DNA of 11,788 nt from a bacterium (GCA_023480605.1 JAMCWS010000182.1:1-11788); one strand, 5' to 3'. Positions 1 through 7,158 are shown, counted from the first letter of the stretch. Notes: generated by a model not told the origin, from the letters alone. Made by a program: numbers and translations.

Positions 1-610
1 GGCGGTATTCGTTGTAGGAAAGGTCCATCGGGAAGGGACCTTTTTTCCAGTTGAGCACGGCCCCCATGCCCTGGCTGTCGAGCAGGATGCGGTCGGTAAA
101 CAGCTCCATGACCGCCGTGTGGTCGCGATTGGCCGAAAGGGACAGCGAAAGAGGGTGATCCTTGAAGAAGCGCAGGTAGATGTCGTATCCGTTAAGGAAG
201 GTGTTGGATGAGCCGCCCTTGAAACCGTCGTAGTCCGAGTCCACCCCCTCGCGGGTGATCTGCTGCTGGAGGAAACCGAGCTTCACGCGAGTGTCGAATT
301 CGAGGAATCGTGGGTGATAGGCATAACCGCGCAGGCGATAGAGAAGGTATTCCTGGAAGGATTGGTTAGTGAAACGGGTGGAAGCCGAAGATCCGTCGCT
401 TAATTTCTGTTTTTCGCCGAAATAATCGTATTCGAAGCCCACCTCGCCCCCTTGCTCGGTGATGCGCAGGGGGGCCACCGGATATTCGCGCGCCAGGCGC
501 TGGGCGCGGGCCGTCGCCCCCGGCGCGAGCCACGCGGCCAGTCCGAGAGCCATGTACACAACGAGGCGGCGGGCCGGAACCGTAAAATCTTGGTCGCGAT
601 ATGCGCCCAT
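1..610 (-). CDS. Outer-membrane beta-barrel protein, N-terminal 203 residues (C-terminus off the left edge)
   Basis: The frame is open from ATG at 610 to the window edge. Residues 15-36 form a signal peptide (basic RR, hydrophobic core, probable cleavage after ATARA). The rest alternates polar and hydrophobic/aromatic residues in short strands separated by Gly/Asp/Ser turns, for example around residues 57-64, 85-99, 103-115 and 141-149. This is typical of a transmembrane beta-barrel. There is no cysteine and no haem motif. It is the last visible gene of the operon, after the 15-haem cytochrome and the thioredoxin-like gene, so I infer it is the porin half of a porin-cytochrome conduit, analogous to MtrB with MtrA. 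I do not claim MtrB homology; it recalls uncharacterised large barrels found near multihaem clusters. A weak AGGG lies about 6 bases before the start. A later ATG (553) would leave too short a signal peptide. Confidence 0.72.
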   Translation of the reverse strand, partial: MGAYRDQDFTVPARRLVVYMALGLAAWLAPGATARAQRLAREYPVAPLRITEQGGEVGFEYDYFGEKQKLSDGSSASTRFTNQSFQEYLLYRLRGYAYHPRFLEFDTRVKLGFLQQQITREGVDSDYDGFKGGSSNTFLNGYDIYLRFFKDHPLSLSLSANRDHTAVMELFTDRILLDSQGMGAVLNWKKGPFPMDLSYNEYR

Positions 611-638
611 TGTACGCCCTGGTAATTCAAGTCGCGCG

Positions 639-655
639 CCAGGCCGAAGGCCTGG
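639..655 (-). other. Hairpin in the leader of the barrel gene
   Basis: A perfect 7-bp stem (639-645 with 649-655) closes a three-base loop, 28 bases upstream of the barrel start codon. No T-tract follows in the direction of transcription, so it is not a classical intrinsic terminator. It could be an mRNA-stabilising or translation-modulating leader structure. The pairing is seen; the function is not known. Confidence 0.45.
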
Positions 656-670
656 GACTGAAGTGACCGG

Positions 671-694
671 CCCCGCGCCGGCAACCGGCCGGGG
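671..694 (-). other. Strong GC-rich hairpin between the thioredoxin-like and barrel genes
   Basis: The two arms pair over 10 bp with a single bulged C and a three-base loop. The hairpin begins 23 bases after the stop codon of the thioredoxin-like gene (718). No run of T follows, so full termination is doubtful. Partial termination or protection of the upstream mRNA would lower or separate barrel expression relative to the cytochromes. It lies 16 bases from the second hairpin at 639-655, giving a tandem stem-loop arrangement in a 107-base gap. Confidence 0.5.
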
Positions 695-717
695 TGTGCG
701 CCAACTCGACCGCCCGG

Positions 718-1629
718 TCACCGCACGACCTTGGGCGGTTGGGGAGACTGAGCCGGCGCGGCGCCAGCCTTGAGCTTGAGCGCCTCGCCGCGCAGTTGCG
801 CCGCGCGCGGCGCCAGCGGCGATCCGGCGGCGATCTCGCCCGTCAGCTTGAGCGCCTCGTCGGGCTGGTTGACCCGAATGTGGATGGCGGCCATCTCCAA
901 TTTCACGTCATCCGTGGCCGGAGTCTTGGCGATGGACTGGCGATAGTAATTGAGCGCGCTATCATACAACCCCCGGCTGGCCAGGCGGCGGGCCAATTGC
1001 AATTCCATGTTGGGTTTTGGAGGCGCCTCGGTCGCCCAGCGCGAGAGTTGGATCGCCCCCGCTTTACCCAGCGCCAGACGAATGCGGTTCTCCATCGCCG
1101 GGTCATAGCCGGGGTTGACCTCCGCGACCTTGCGATCCGGCCCGATGACCATGACCGTCGGCGTGGCGATGATTTTGTATTCGTGGTAGGCCTTGTCGGC
1201 GGCGTCGAGCAGCAACGTCCAGTTGGGACCCAGGCGCCGGTTGATCGGAGCGGTTTGCTGTGCCGGATTGTCCATCCGCGAAAGAACGGCCCAGCGGCGC
1301 AGTTTCCCCGGCACGGGCGGCGACTTGGCGAGCATGGCGTCCAGTGCGCCGATCGTGGCCGAGGTGTCGCGGTCGCCCGGCTTGAGAAACAACAGGAGCA
1401 CCGTGTCGGTGGTCGTCGCGTCGAGTTTGCGCGCTTCGCCACCGGCGTCCTTGAGATCGAGCACCGGGGCGTCATCGCCGCGGGCGAGGGCGGCCTGCGC
1501 CGCCGATGCGATCGAGCCCATCAGGACGAAGCCGGCGAGCAGGAGGAGCGGGATCGCGGCGCGGGGCGACCGGCCGAACCGGCGCCTCGCCCGCGTTATC
1601 GTGTGTTGTCCGATCAAGGTCTTCATCAT
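718..1629 (-). CDS. Exported thioredoxin-fold/TPR protein without cysteines
   Basis: 303 residues. A basic stretch then a hydrophobic segment (residues 24-47, ending ASAAQA-A) is a signal peptide or anchor. Residues 49-195 read as a TlpA/ResA-like thioredoxin fold: an APVLDL entry strand, a LLLFL strand (78-82), and the cis-proline loop ATPTVMVIGPD (155-165). Where a redox-active member has CXXC, this protein has KPGDRDTS (83-90), and there is no cysteine anywhere, so it cannot do thiol chemistry. Residues about 206-286 form two TPR-like helical pairs (LASRGLYDSALNYYRQSIA, then VNQPDEALKLTGEIAA). I infer a structural or assembly role for neighbouring cytochromes or the barrel. The ATG overlaps the preceding stop (ATGA), which implies translational coupling; no good ribosome site is visible. 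A second ATG follows immediately (1626). Confidence 0.82.
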   Translation of the reverse strand: MMKTLIGQHTITRARRRFGRSPRAAIPLLLLAGFVLMGSIASAAQAALARGDDAPVLDLKDAGGEARKLDATTTDTVLLLFLKPGDRDTSATIGALDAMLAKSPPVPGKLRRWAVLSRMDNPAQQTAPINRRLGPNWTLLLDAADKAYHEYKIIATPTVMVIGPDRKVAEVNPGYDPAMENRIRLALGKAGAIQLSRWATEAPPKPNMELQLARRLASRGLYDSALNYYRQSIAKTPATDDVKLEMAAIHIRVNQPDEALKLTGEIAAGSPLAPRAAQLRGEALKLKAGAAPAQSPQPPKVVR

Positions 1630-3107
1630 TGGTTTACCGGCAGAGGAGGTAATTTCACCGGATTCTTCCGGTCGTAATCATAGTGGACATGGCAGCCGGT
1701 CGTGCAGCCGCCGCCGGTCTCGGTTTTGGAATACTCCGTCTTCAGCGTCCAGCGGCCGAACGGCACTTCGGAGCGGATGTGGACCGGCTGGTTGCTGGCG
1801 TGCTCCTGGTGGCAGGCGCGGCACGAGCGACCCTTCTCGCGATGCACGTGCAGGTAGTGGAGGTTCAGGTCGCCGTTGCGGAAACCGGTGTCGGTGCTGT
1901 GTTCGGCCAGGACGATCTTCTGGTCGTGGCAGCTCCAGCACAGGTCATAGGCGTGTTCGGCATACGGCGCATAGAACGCGGCCGGGAACGCCTTCTCCAG
2001 TATATTGGGATACTCCGAGCCGTGCGCCTGGTGGCAGGCGATGCAGTTTTTCTGTTGCAAGGGGCCGTGGAGATACTTCGAGGTGGTCACCAGTTCCTTG
2101 ATGTTGGGCAGCGTCCGGCCACTCTTGGCCTGGATGGTCTTGTCGTGGCAACTGAAGCAGAGCTCTTCGTTGTTGGCCGTCAGCAGCCTCTGCTCCTTGG
2201 AGGCGTGGGGCGAGTGGCACGTCTCGCAGCTTTTATTCTCGGTCATGACCTTGTGCGGATATTTGAAGCTGTCGATCTTCTTGAGGAAGTCGCCGTGGCA
2301 CTTCTCGCAGAGAGACCGCCCCGTGGCGAACGTAAAGGAGGCGTTGTTGCCGCCGTGGCCATTATGGCAGCCGGCGCAGTCGGTTTTGGCGGGGGCATGC
2401 ACCGAGACGGCCCCGGCCATCGTGGCGGCGAAGTCGACGTGGCAATCCAGGCAGAGCTTGGTGGGCGAGTCGGTCAGCAGATGGGCGTTGTCGGACTGGT
2501 GGGGCGAGTGGCAGGCCAGGCATTCACCCTGGGCCACCGGGCCGTGGACCATCTTCAGGCCCTTGCGGGGGTCGGTGTGGCAACGAAGGCAGCCGGGTGC
2601 CTGCAGGCCGCCCATGATGAAGTAGCGATTATCGGCACCGTGCGGGCTGTGGCAGAGCAGGCAGTCGGCGCCGAAGGGCTTGTGCACCACTTTTTTGGCC
2701 GCTTCGGCCTGGTGGCAGATGAGGCACAGCGCACGCCCTCGTTCGGTCTTCTGGAACTCGTGCTTGTTGCCGACAGGCACGTGGCAGGGGGCGCACTGGT
2801 TAAGGTTCACCGGGCCGTGCGTGAATTTGGAGGCCTTGATGGCCGCGTGGCACTGGCCGGTCGTGCAGTTGGGGCCGACGGTGGCCGGCGGGGTCATCTT
2901 GGGCGTGGGCGCGGCCGGAGGCTGGGCCGCTGCCGGAGGCTGCGCCGCTGCCGGTGCGGGTTGCTGAGCCGCGGCGCGGCGCGGCGCGACGGCGGCCAGC
3001 AGCAGCAGTCCCAGTGCGATGGCCGCCCCGATGGCCGCCAGCGTGGGGACGGCGCGGCGCGCTCCCCCCGTCGTTTCTTGCCCGTGTGCGTTTGCTCGAA
3101 TGCCCAT
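1626..3107 (-). CDS. Secreted 15-haem c-type cytochrome (doubled CXXCH type)
   Basis: 493 residues. A signal peptide (about 18-47, ending RRAAA-Q) is followed by a Pro/Ala-rich linker (48-70). Thirteen CXXCH sites start at residues 105, 128, 149, 173, 196, 219, 244, 267, 294, 317, 355, 390 and 429. A CX4CH lies at 81-87 and a CX3CH at 468-473, the latter followed by HYDYDRKNPV. Many sites are followed by a nearby histidine (CHSPH, CHQAH, CHQEH), supplying bis-His ligands and matching the doubled-CXXCH cytochrome family. Haem sites every 20-40 residues suggest an extended wire. Position between the inner-membrane b/c cytochrome and the barrel suggests a periplasmic carrier or a cytochrome seated in the barrel. 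GAGGT lies 8 bases before the ATG, 19 bases after the preceding stop. Whether the CX3CH binds haem is uncertain. Confidence 0.93.
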   Translation of the reverse strand: MGIRANAHGQETTGGARRAVPTLAAIGAAIALGLLLLAAVAPRRAAAQQPAPAAAQPPAAAQPPAAPTPKMTPPATVGPNCTTGQCHAAIKASKFTHGPVNLNQCAPCHVPVGNKHEFQKTERGRALCLICHQAEAAKKVVHKPFGADCLLCHSPHGADNRYFIMGGLQAPGCLRCHTDPRKGLKMVHGPVAQGECLACHSPHQSDNAHLLTDSPTKLCLDCHVDFAATMAGAVSVHAPAKTDCAGCHNGHGGNNASFTFATGRSLCEKCHGDFLKKIDSFKYPHKVMTENKSCETCHSPHASKEQRLLTANNEELCFSCHDKTIQAKSGRTLPNIKELVTTSKYLHGPLQQKNCIACHQAHGSEYPNILEKAFPAAFYAPYAEHAYDLCWSCHDQKIVLAEHSTDTGFRNGDLNLHYLHVHREKGRSCRACHQEHASNQPVHIRSEVPFGRWTLKTEYSKTETGGGCTTGCHVHYDYDRKNPVKLPPLPVNQ

Positions 3108-3126
3108 GGTACCTTACCTCGTCAGA

Positions 3127-5283
3127 TTAACGGAACAGTTGCCGCAATTCGGTGCTTAGCGCCAGGATGATGAGCGCCACGCCGATGGTGAAGGCGATCA
3201 CGCCGGCGATGGCTCCCAGGACCCGCCAGTGGAGCGCCACCGGCGCGACCACCTTCCGGTCGAGCGTCCCTTCCTGTTTCAGGCGTTCGTATTCGGCCGG
3301 CCGTTCTTCTTCCATTTCGCTCTCGGAAATCTGGCCGGTCAGCATCACCATGTCGATCGGAAACTTTTCGGGACGGACATGGGTGTTGAAGAAATGGACC
3401 AGGAAAATGACCGAGGCGGCCAGCAGCGCCTCGATGCTGTGGACGACCATGGCGCAGTTGATGATCCACCCCGGCAGCCAGTTGGTGAAGAGCGTCGGGA
3501 ACCACAAAATCAGGCCCGTGCCGCCGATGATCAGCACGCCCCACATCTCGCCCCAGTAGTCGAACTTCTCGTAATAAGTCCAGCGGTCGAACCGCGGCCG
3601 GGGCCCCAGCCACAGGAACCAGCGCAACATGGCGAAGGCGTCCTTCAGGTCTTTCAAGTTGAAGATCATTGAATCGGGGCCGATCAGGTAGCGTAGGCGC
3701 GGCCGTGGGCACCGGAAGGCGAAAAACCAGGCCAGGAAGGCGGCGTGGATGCCCGCGTAAGTGAAGGTGATGATTGCCAGGACGCGGTGGGCGATGCCCA
3801 TGACATGGATGCCGCCGAGCATGTTGGCCAACTGCTGCGCCCAGTGGGCGTAACTGTACTTAAGCGGGAAGCCCGTGAAAACCAGGCCCATGAAACTGAT
3901 GATGATCAGGGCGTGCGTGAGGCGGTGGACAGGATTGAAACGCAGCAGCATCCGCTCGCGCTCGGAGGCGCCGTGATAGCCGCGCGGGTGGCGCACGCGT
4001 TCGACCAGCGTCCGCTGGAACCACATCAGGCCGTGCGGAATGAAGACGGCCAGCACGCTCAGCAGCAGCGTCGTCATCACCAGCCAGGTCCAGAAGACCT
4101 GCGGATTTTTAGCGCGGTTGCGCAGTTCGGCGTGGGGATAATACTTGACGAAATTTCGATTGGCCCCCGGGTGGCATTTGCGACAGGTCTGGACCAGGTT
4201 GGCCTTGGCGACGTTGGAGCGCGGGTTGGTCGGGGGAAGGATGTTGTGCGCTCCATGGCAGCTCGAGCAGACCGCCACCGAATACTCGCCCAACTGCGTC
4301 GCCTTGCCGTGATAGCTCTTCAGGTAGCTTTCGCCCAGTTCTTCGTGGCAGTGCGAGCACTCCTTGACGATGTCCCTAAGGAAGGGCTTGTTGATCGGGC
4401 CGATGCCGTGGCTGTGATGGCAACTCGTGCAGGAGGCCGCGTTTTTATCGCCCGCCAGCAGATGCTGGCCGTGGATGCTGCCGAAGTAGATTTCGGCGAT
4501 GCCCTGGTGACACTTGCCGCAGGTCTTGGGCACGTTTTGCGGCGCGATGGGGCTGGCGGCGTCGGTGACGGGCAACATCGCGTGGTGGCCGTGGCAGTCG
4601 ACGCAGGTGGCCGAGATGCTCAGGCCCTTGACCAGCACGCCCTGGCCATGGACGTTTTCGCGATACGTTTCGACGGGATTGAAACCCAGGCCGTTGGTTC
4701 CATTGTGGCATTGCGAGCACGCGTTGACGATCCGAACGGATTCATCGTAGGCGCGCGGCGCGTGGGCCGGCGGAATGGCGTGGGCCGGGCCATGGCAATC
4801 CGAGCAGGCGGGCCGCCGTCGCGGCGCGGCCGGGTCGGGTTTGTGGGGGCCGGTGGCGATGGTCTTTTCGACGTCGGTGTGGCAATCGCTGCACGCGGCG
4901 ACCGGCAGGCGCTGGTCGTGCGGCAGACGTTCGATGCCGCGATGACAGTCGATGCAGCGCAATCCGGCGTGCGCCGATGTTTTGAAGGTCTGGTCGGGGA
5001 CAAACAGCCCCTTAATCTGGTCGGGGTTGCGCAGAATGGGGTGTTGATTGGGCGGAATGCGCACCAGGCCCGAAAGTTCCACCGGCGACATCCGCCCGAT
5101 CCACTCCTGGGCGTGGCACTTGGTGCATTGGTCGTTGGGGATCTGAGCCGGGATCGCCGCCGCGAGAAACCACGCCGCCGCCGCCAAGGCAAACAGACGG
5201 GCGCCGGGATGCGCGGCGCGCCGTCCAAGGAAAGGTCGGGGGCGGAGCTGTGTTGATCGAGGGAGACGGGCCTGGTCATTCAT
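3127..5283 (-). CDS. Inner-membrane b/c fusion: 11-haem c domain plus diheme-type cytochrome b domain (CbcL-like)
   Basis: 718 residues. A signal/anchor (29-47) exports a large periplasmic domain with CXXCH at 53, 110, 131, 160, 189, 227, 255, 285, 309, 339 and 367. Repeated modules (SYHGKATQLG, CSSCHGAHNILPP, TCRKCHPGANRNF) resemble other c/b fusion cytochromes. From about 396 the protein is membrane-embedded: hydrophobic segments near 396-416, 455-472, 495-520, 580-598, 605-632 and 687-709. Histidines at 457, 493, 499, 513, 615 and 630 are candidate b-haem ligands, as in FdhI/HydC/cytochrome b561-like subunits. The architecture is that of Geobacter CbcL, a menaquinol oxidase that feeds periplasmic cytochromes, so I infer quinol oxidation, although reversed flow is possible. 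The ATG is 18 bases after the preceding stop; AGGAG overlaps that stop, a rather long 15 bases from the start. Confidence 0.93.
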   Translation of the reverse strand: MNDQARLPRSTQLRPRPFLGRRAAHPGARLFALAAAAWFLAAAIPAQIPNDQCTKCHAQEWIGRMSPVELSGLVRIPPNQHPILRNPDQIKGLFVPDQTFKTSAHAGLRCIDCHRGIERLPHDQRLPVAACSDCHTDVEKTIATGPHKPDPAAPRRRPACSDCHGPAHAIPPAHAPRAYDESVRIVNACSQCHNGTNGLGFNPVETYRENVHGQGVLVKGLSISATCVDCHGHHAMLPVTDAASPIAPQNVPKTCGKCHQGIAEIYFGSIHGQHLLAGDKNAASCTSCHHSHGIGPINKPFLRDIVKECSHCHEELGESYLKSYHGKATQLGEYSVAVCSSCHGAHNILPPTNPRSNVAKANLVQTCRKCHPGANRNFVKYYPHAELRNRAKNPQVFWTWLVMTTLLLSVLAVFIPHGLMWFQRTLVERVRHPRGYHGASERERMLLRFNPVHRLTHALIIISFMGLVFTGFPLKYSYAHWAQQLANMLGGIHVMGIAHRVLAIITFTYAGIHAAFLAWFFAFRCPRPRLRYLIGPDSMIFNLKDLKDAFAMLRWFLWLGPRPRFDRWTYYEKFDYWGEMWGVLIIGGTGLILWFPTLFTNWLPGWIINCAMVVHSIEALLAASVIFLVHFFNTHVRPEKFPIDMVMLTGQISESEMEEERPAEYERLKQEGTLDRKVVAPVALHWRVLGAIAGVIAFTIGVALIILALSTELRQLFR

Positions 5284-5301
5284 GGGCGTGGGCGGGGGCT
5301 C

Positions 5302-5925
5302 CTAATACATCCGATGTGGGTCGTGGCACTTGGTGCAATCGTTGAGTTCCGCCACTTGGTGATAGGCGGGCATATTCTCCAGCGCGCCGACATGACAGAA
5401 AAGACACAACTGGGGAATCGGCCGGTCCAGCAGGTGCGGGTAAGCCGAATCGTGCGCCCGGTGGCAGGGAATGCAGGTTCCCAGGTTGATGGGGCCGTGA
5501 TTCCATCCCTGACGGCGGCGCTGCTCGCCGTGGCACTTGTCGCAGAGGCGTTCGTCGTTGGCCAGAGGCTCCATCCCGCGGCTGATCTGGTGGCATTCGG
5601 TGCATTGGCGCTCGGCGAAGGGCTTATGAACCGAGACGATCGGCGGGGGCGTCGGCACGAGCCGGATCGGATAAGCCACCGCCATCGGGGGGCGCTGGAT
5701 TCGCGCACTGGTCGGGCCGATCGCGGCGGTTGACGGCACTTCCTTGCCGCTGGGAACCCCGTCAAAAAAAAAGGTCAGCAGGTCATGTCGCGCTGCCGGC
5801 GCGCAGGCCAGCAGCAGCAGCCCCCCCGCCAGGCCGGCCATGAGGCACGCGCCCGTCGTGCGCCAATTCCCGCGGGCGGACATGCCCCGGCGTTCGGGGC
5901 GGCGGCCGGTGGCGGCGGCTCTCAT
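5302..5925 (-). CDS. Pentahaem c-type cytochrome lipoprotein
   Basis: 207 residues from ATG 5925, chosen because GGGGAG sits 5 bases upstream and the ATG overlaps the preceding stop as ATGA; a longer open frame upstream has no support. Residues 29-41 are a lipoprotein signal ending LLLLAC (lipidated Cys41). Next comes LLTFFFDGVPSG (49-60), a motif I recall from other lipoprotein cytochromes, then a Pro-rich linker (78-96), and CXXCH sites at 108, 128, 151, 174 and 197. Paired His after several sites (CHRAH, CHDPH) suggests bis-His ligation. Lipidation and context suggest a membrane-tethered electron relay; which membrane and which face cannot be read. The codons for FFF form an uninterrupted T9 run (5764-5772), a possible slippage site. 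Confidence 0.92.
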   Translation of the reverse strand: MRAAATGRRPERRGMSARGNWRTTGACLMAGLAGGLLLLACAPAARHDLLTFFFDGVPSGKEVPSTAAIGPTSARIQRPPMAVAYPIRLVPTPPPIVSVHKPFAERQCTECHQISRGMEPLANDERLCDKCHGEQRRRQGWNHGPINLGTCIPCHRAHDSAYPHLLDRPIPQLCLFCHVGALENMPAYHQVAELNDCTKCHDPHRMY

Positions 5926-7052
5926 GGATTCTCCCCGGGCGTGGCCGCCACGGCGTAGAGATTCAGTAATCCGTCTCCCTTCTGGCTGACGGCGATCACC
6001 AGCGATTCCGGGGCGAAGCCCGGCGCCAGGCGCTGGGTCAGCCACGGTACGTTCGCCGGCCAGGGAAAAACGCGAAGCCCGGCCGGCAGGTCCAATCCGC
6101 CGCGTTCGCGGCCCGGCCCGCCGAAGAAGAGGAGCAGTTGGCCCGTGGGGTTGAAAATCTGCACGTTGTCGAAACGCGCGTCGGCCACGTAAACACGGCC
6201 ATGGCGGTCGACGTCCATCCCCTTGGGAAAGGCGAAATGGCCCAGCGCGTCGCCGTGCTGGCCGAACTGCATGAGGAAACGGCCGTCGGGCGAGAGCTTC
6301 TGCACCCGGAAGTTAAACGTGTCGGTCACGTATATGTTGCCTTCGCCGTCCAGGGCGATTTGCGTGGGAATGTGGAACTGACCGGGGGCGGCGCCCTGCG
6401 AGCCGATCGTGCCCAGCAATGCGCCGGTGTCGCGATTCCAGATTTCGATCTGGTGGTCCTTGACGTCGCACACATAGAGCTTCTCGCCGCGGACGGCCGT
6501 CGCGACCGGCAACGCCTCGCCCGGCCGCCCCAGCGCCTTAATGAATACCTCGTCGGGGCCGTAGATCATCACGGCCTGGCGTTTTTTGTCGGAGACGTAA
6601 AAGCGCCCTTGTTCGTCGGTCGTGATGTTGTTGGCCTCCTGGAGCCGCCCGCCCCCGCGGTTGCCCTTGAGCTCCCGGGCCTCGCCCGTGACCATGTCAT
6701 ACACCACCACGTTGTTGAGTACCGTGTCGCAGACGTAAAGCCGGGTGTCCACAAGGATGGCGGCAATGGGCTTGACCAGCGGATAGCGCAGCGGTTCGGG
6801 GCCGAGAACCAGTTCGGCGAAGCCCGTCCGGCGGCGCGGCAGATCCTGCGGGCTGCTGATCGCGCCCAGATATTGCACGCGCGCCGGGAGCGGGGCGGCC
6901 GGAAAAAGCAGCGGCGCCTCGGGGCGGACGGGCGCCTGAGGAGCGCGGGCACAGCCGCCGAAGATCGCGGCCCCGGCCCCCAGGGTAATGATGACGAATG
7001 CAAGGAATGGGCGGCGCGCGGCGAGTCGATGATGCGTCACATGGTTACTCAT
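5922..7052 (-). CDS. NHL-repeat beta-propeller lipoprotein
   Basis: 376 residues from ATG 7052. Residues 13-34 are a lipoprotein signal (basic AARR, hydrophobic core, IFGGC with Cys34). After RVQYLGAISSPQDL (58-71) come about five or six NHL blades, with recurring motifs such as LYVCDT (105-110), FYVSDK (151-156), LYVCDV (192-197), IYVTDT (240-245) and VYVADA (287-292), each followed by a hydrophobic IY/IW/KLSPDG strand. NHL propellers are binding scaffolds. Propeller lipoproteins of this sort occur beside Geobacter outer-surface cytochrome genes such as the omcS cluster, as I recall, so an assembly or anchoring role is inferred. The stop overlaps the pentahaem gene start (ATGA). No ribosome site precedes ATG 7052; an in-frame TTG at 7079 has GAAGGA 6 bases upstream and would add nine residues. 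Confidence 0.88.
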   Translation of the reverse strand: MSNHVTHHRLAARRPFLAFVIITLGAGAAIFGGCARAPQAPVRPEAPLLFPAAPLPARVQYLGAISSPQDLPRRRTGFAELVLGPEPLRYPLVKPIAAILVDTRLYVCDTVLNNVVVYDMVTGEARELKGNRGGGRLQEANNITTDEQGRFYVSDKKRQAVMIYGPDEVFIKALGRPGEALPVATAVRGEKLYVCDVKDHQIEIWNRDTGALLGTIGSQGAAPGQFHIPTQIALDGEGNIYVTDTFNFRVQKLSPDGRFLMQFGQHGDALGHFAFPKGMDVDRHGRVYVADARFDNVQIFNPTGQLLLFFGGPGRERGGLDLPAGLRVFPWPANVPWLTQRLAPGFAPESLVIAVSQKGDGLLNLYAVAATPGENP

Positions 7053-7085
7053 GGGCAGTGACAGGCATTCCTTTGGCAACGTAAG

Positions 7086-7091
7086 TCCTTC
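7086..7091 (-). promoter_or_regulatory. Possible ribosome binding site for a TTG start of the NHL gene
   Basis: GAAGGA lies 6 bases upstream of an in-frame TTG (7077-7079), the usual spacing, while ATG 7052 has no purine-rich site within 4-12 bases. The TTG start lengthens the signal-peptide n-region but keeps the lipobox. I give ATG 7052 as the start because it yields a normal lipoprotein signal, but the two remain unresolved. Confidence 0.4.
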
Positions 7092-7101
7092 GCTCCATTC
7101 A

Positions 7102-7158
7102 ATATCGATTGGCGGCATCCATATCGATTGGCGGCATCCATATCGATTGGCGGCATCC
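7102..7158 (-). repeat. Three perfect 19-bp tandem repeats in the NHL operon leader
   Basis: The unit read on the minus strand is GGATGCCGCCAATCGATAT. The copies occupy 7140-7158, 7121-7139 and 7102-7120, with no mismatch and no spacer. The array abuts the -10 box (7159-7164), so the predicted transcription start near 7152 falls inside the first copy and the others are in the 5' untranslated leader. Each unit contains the palindrome ATCGAT. A 19-bp period is not a multiple of three, so it is not a protein repeat. Candidate roles are a repressor operator array, a leader RNA element, or a variable-number tandem repeat. Confidence 0.9.

Noticed and set aside
400..684. Minus-strand 94-codon frame overlapping the barrel gene
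   Set aside because: It is out of frame with the signal-peptide-bearing barrel frame, which stays open to the window edge; it crosses both hairpins and shows no motif.
694..1677. Plus-strand open frame of 327 codons opposite the thioredoxin-like gene
   Set aside because: R/G/V-rich with no motif, opposite a gene with signal peptide, thioredoxin-fold motifs and operon coupling.
1683..3170. Plus-strand open frame of 495 codons opposite the 15-haem gene
   Set aside because: Antisense shadow of a repetitive CXXCH-coding sequence; hydrophobic V/G/A runs arise from the reversed His/Cys/Ala codons.
3745..5256. Plus-strand open frame of 503 codons opposite the b/c fusion gene
   Set aside because: Antisense shadow. 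No recognisable motif, and the minus-strand gene has 11 haem sites and clear membrane segments.
7102..7158. CRISPR array or phage attachment site
   Set aside because: The three units are directly adjacent with no spacers and there are no cas, integrase or tRNA genes nearby; a tandem repeat in a leader is the better description.
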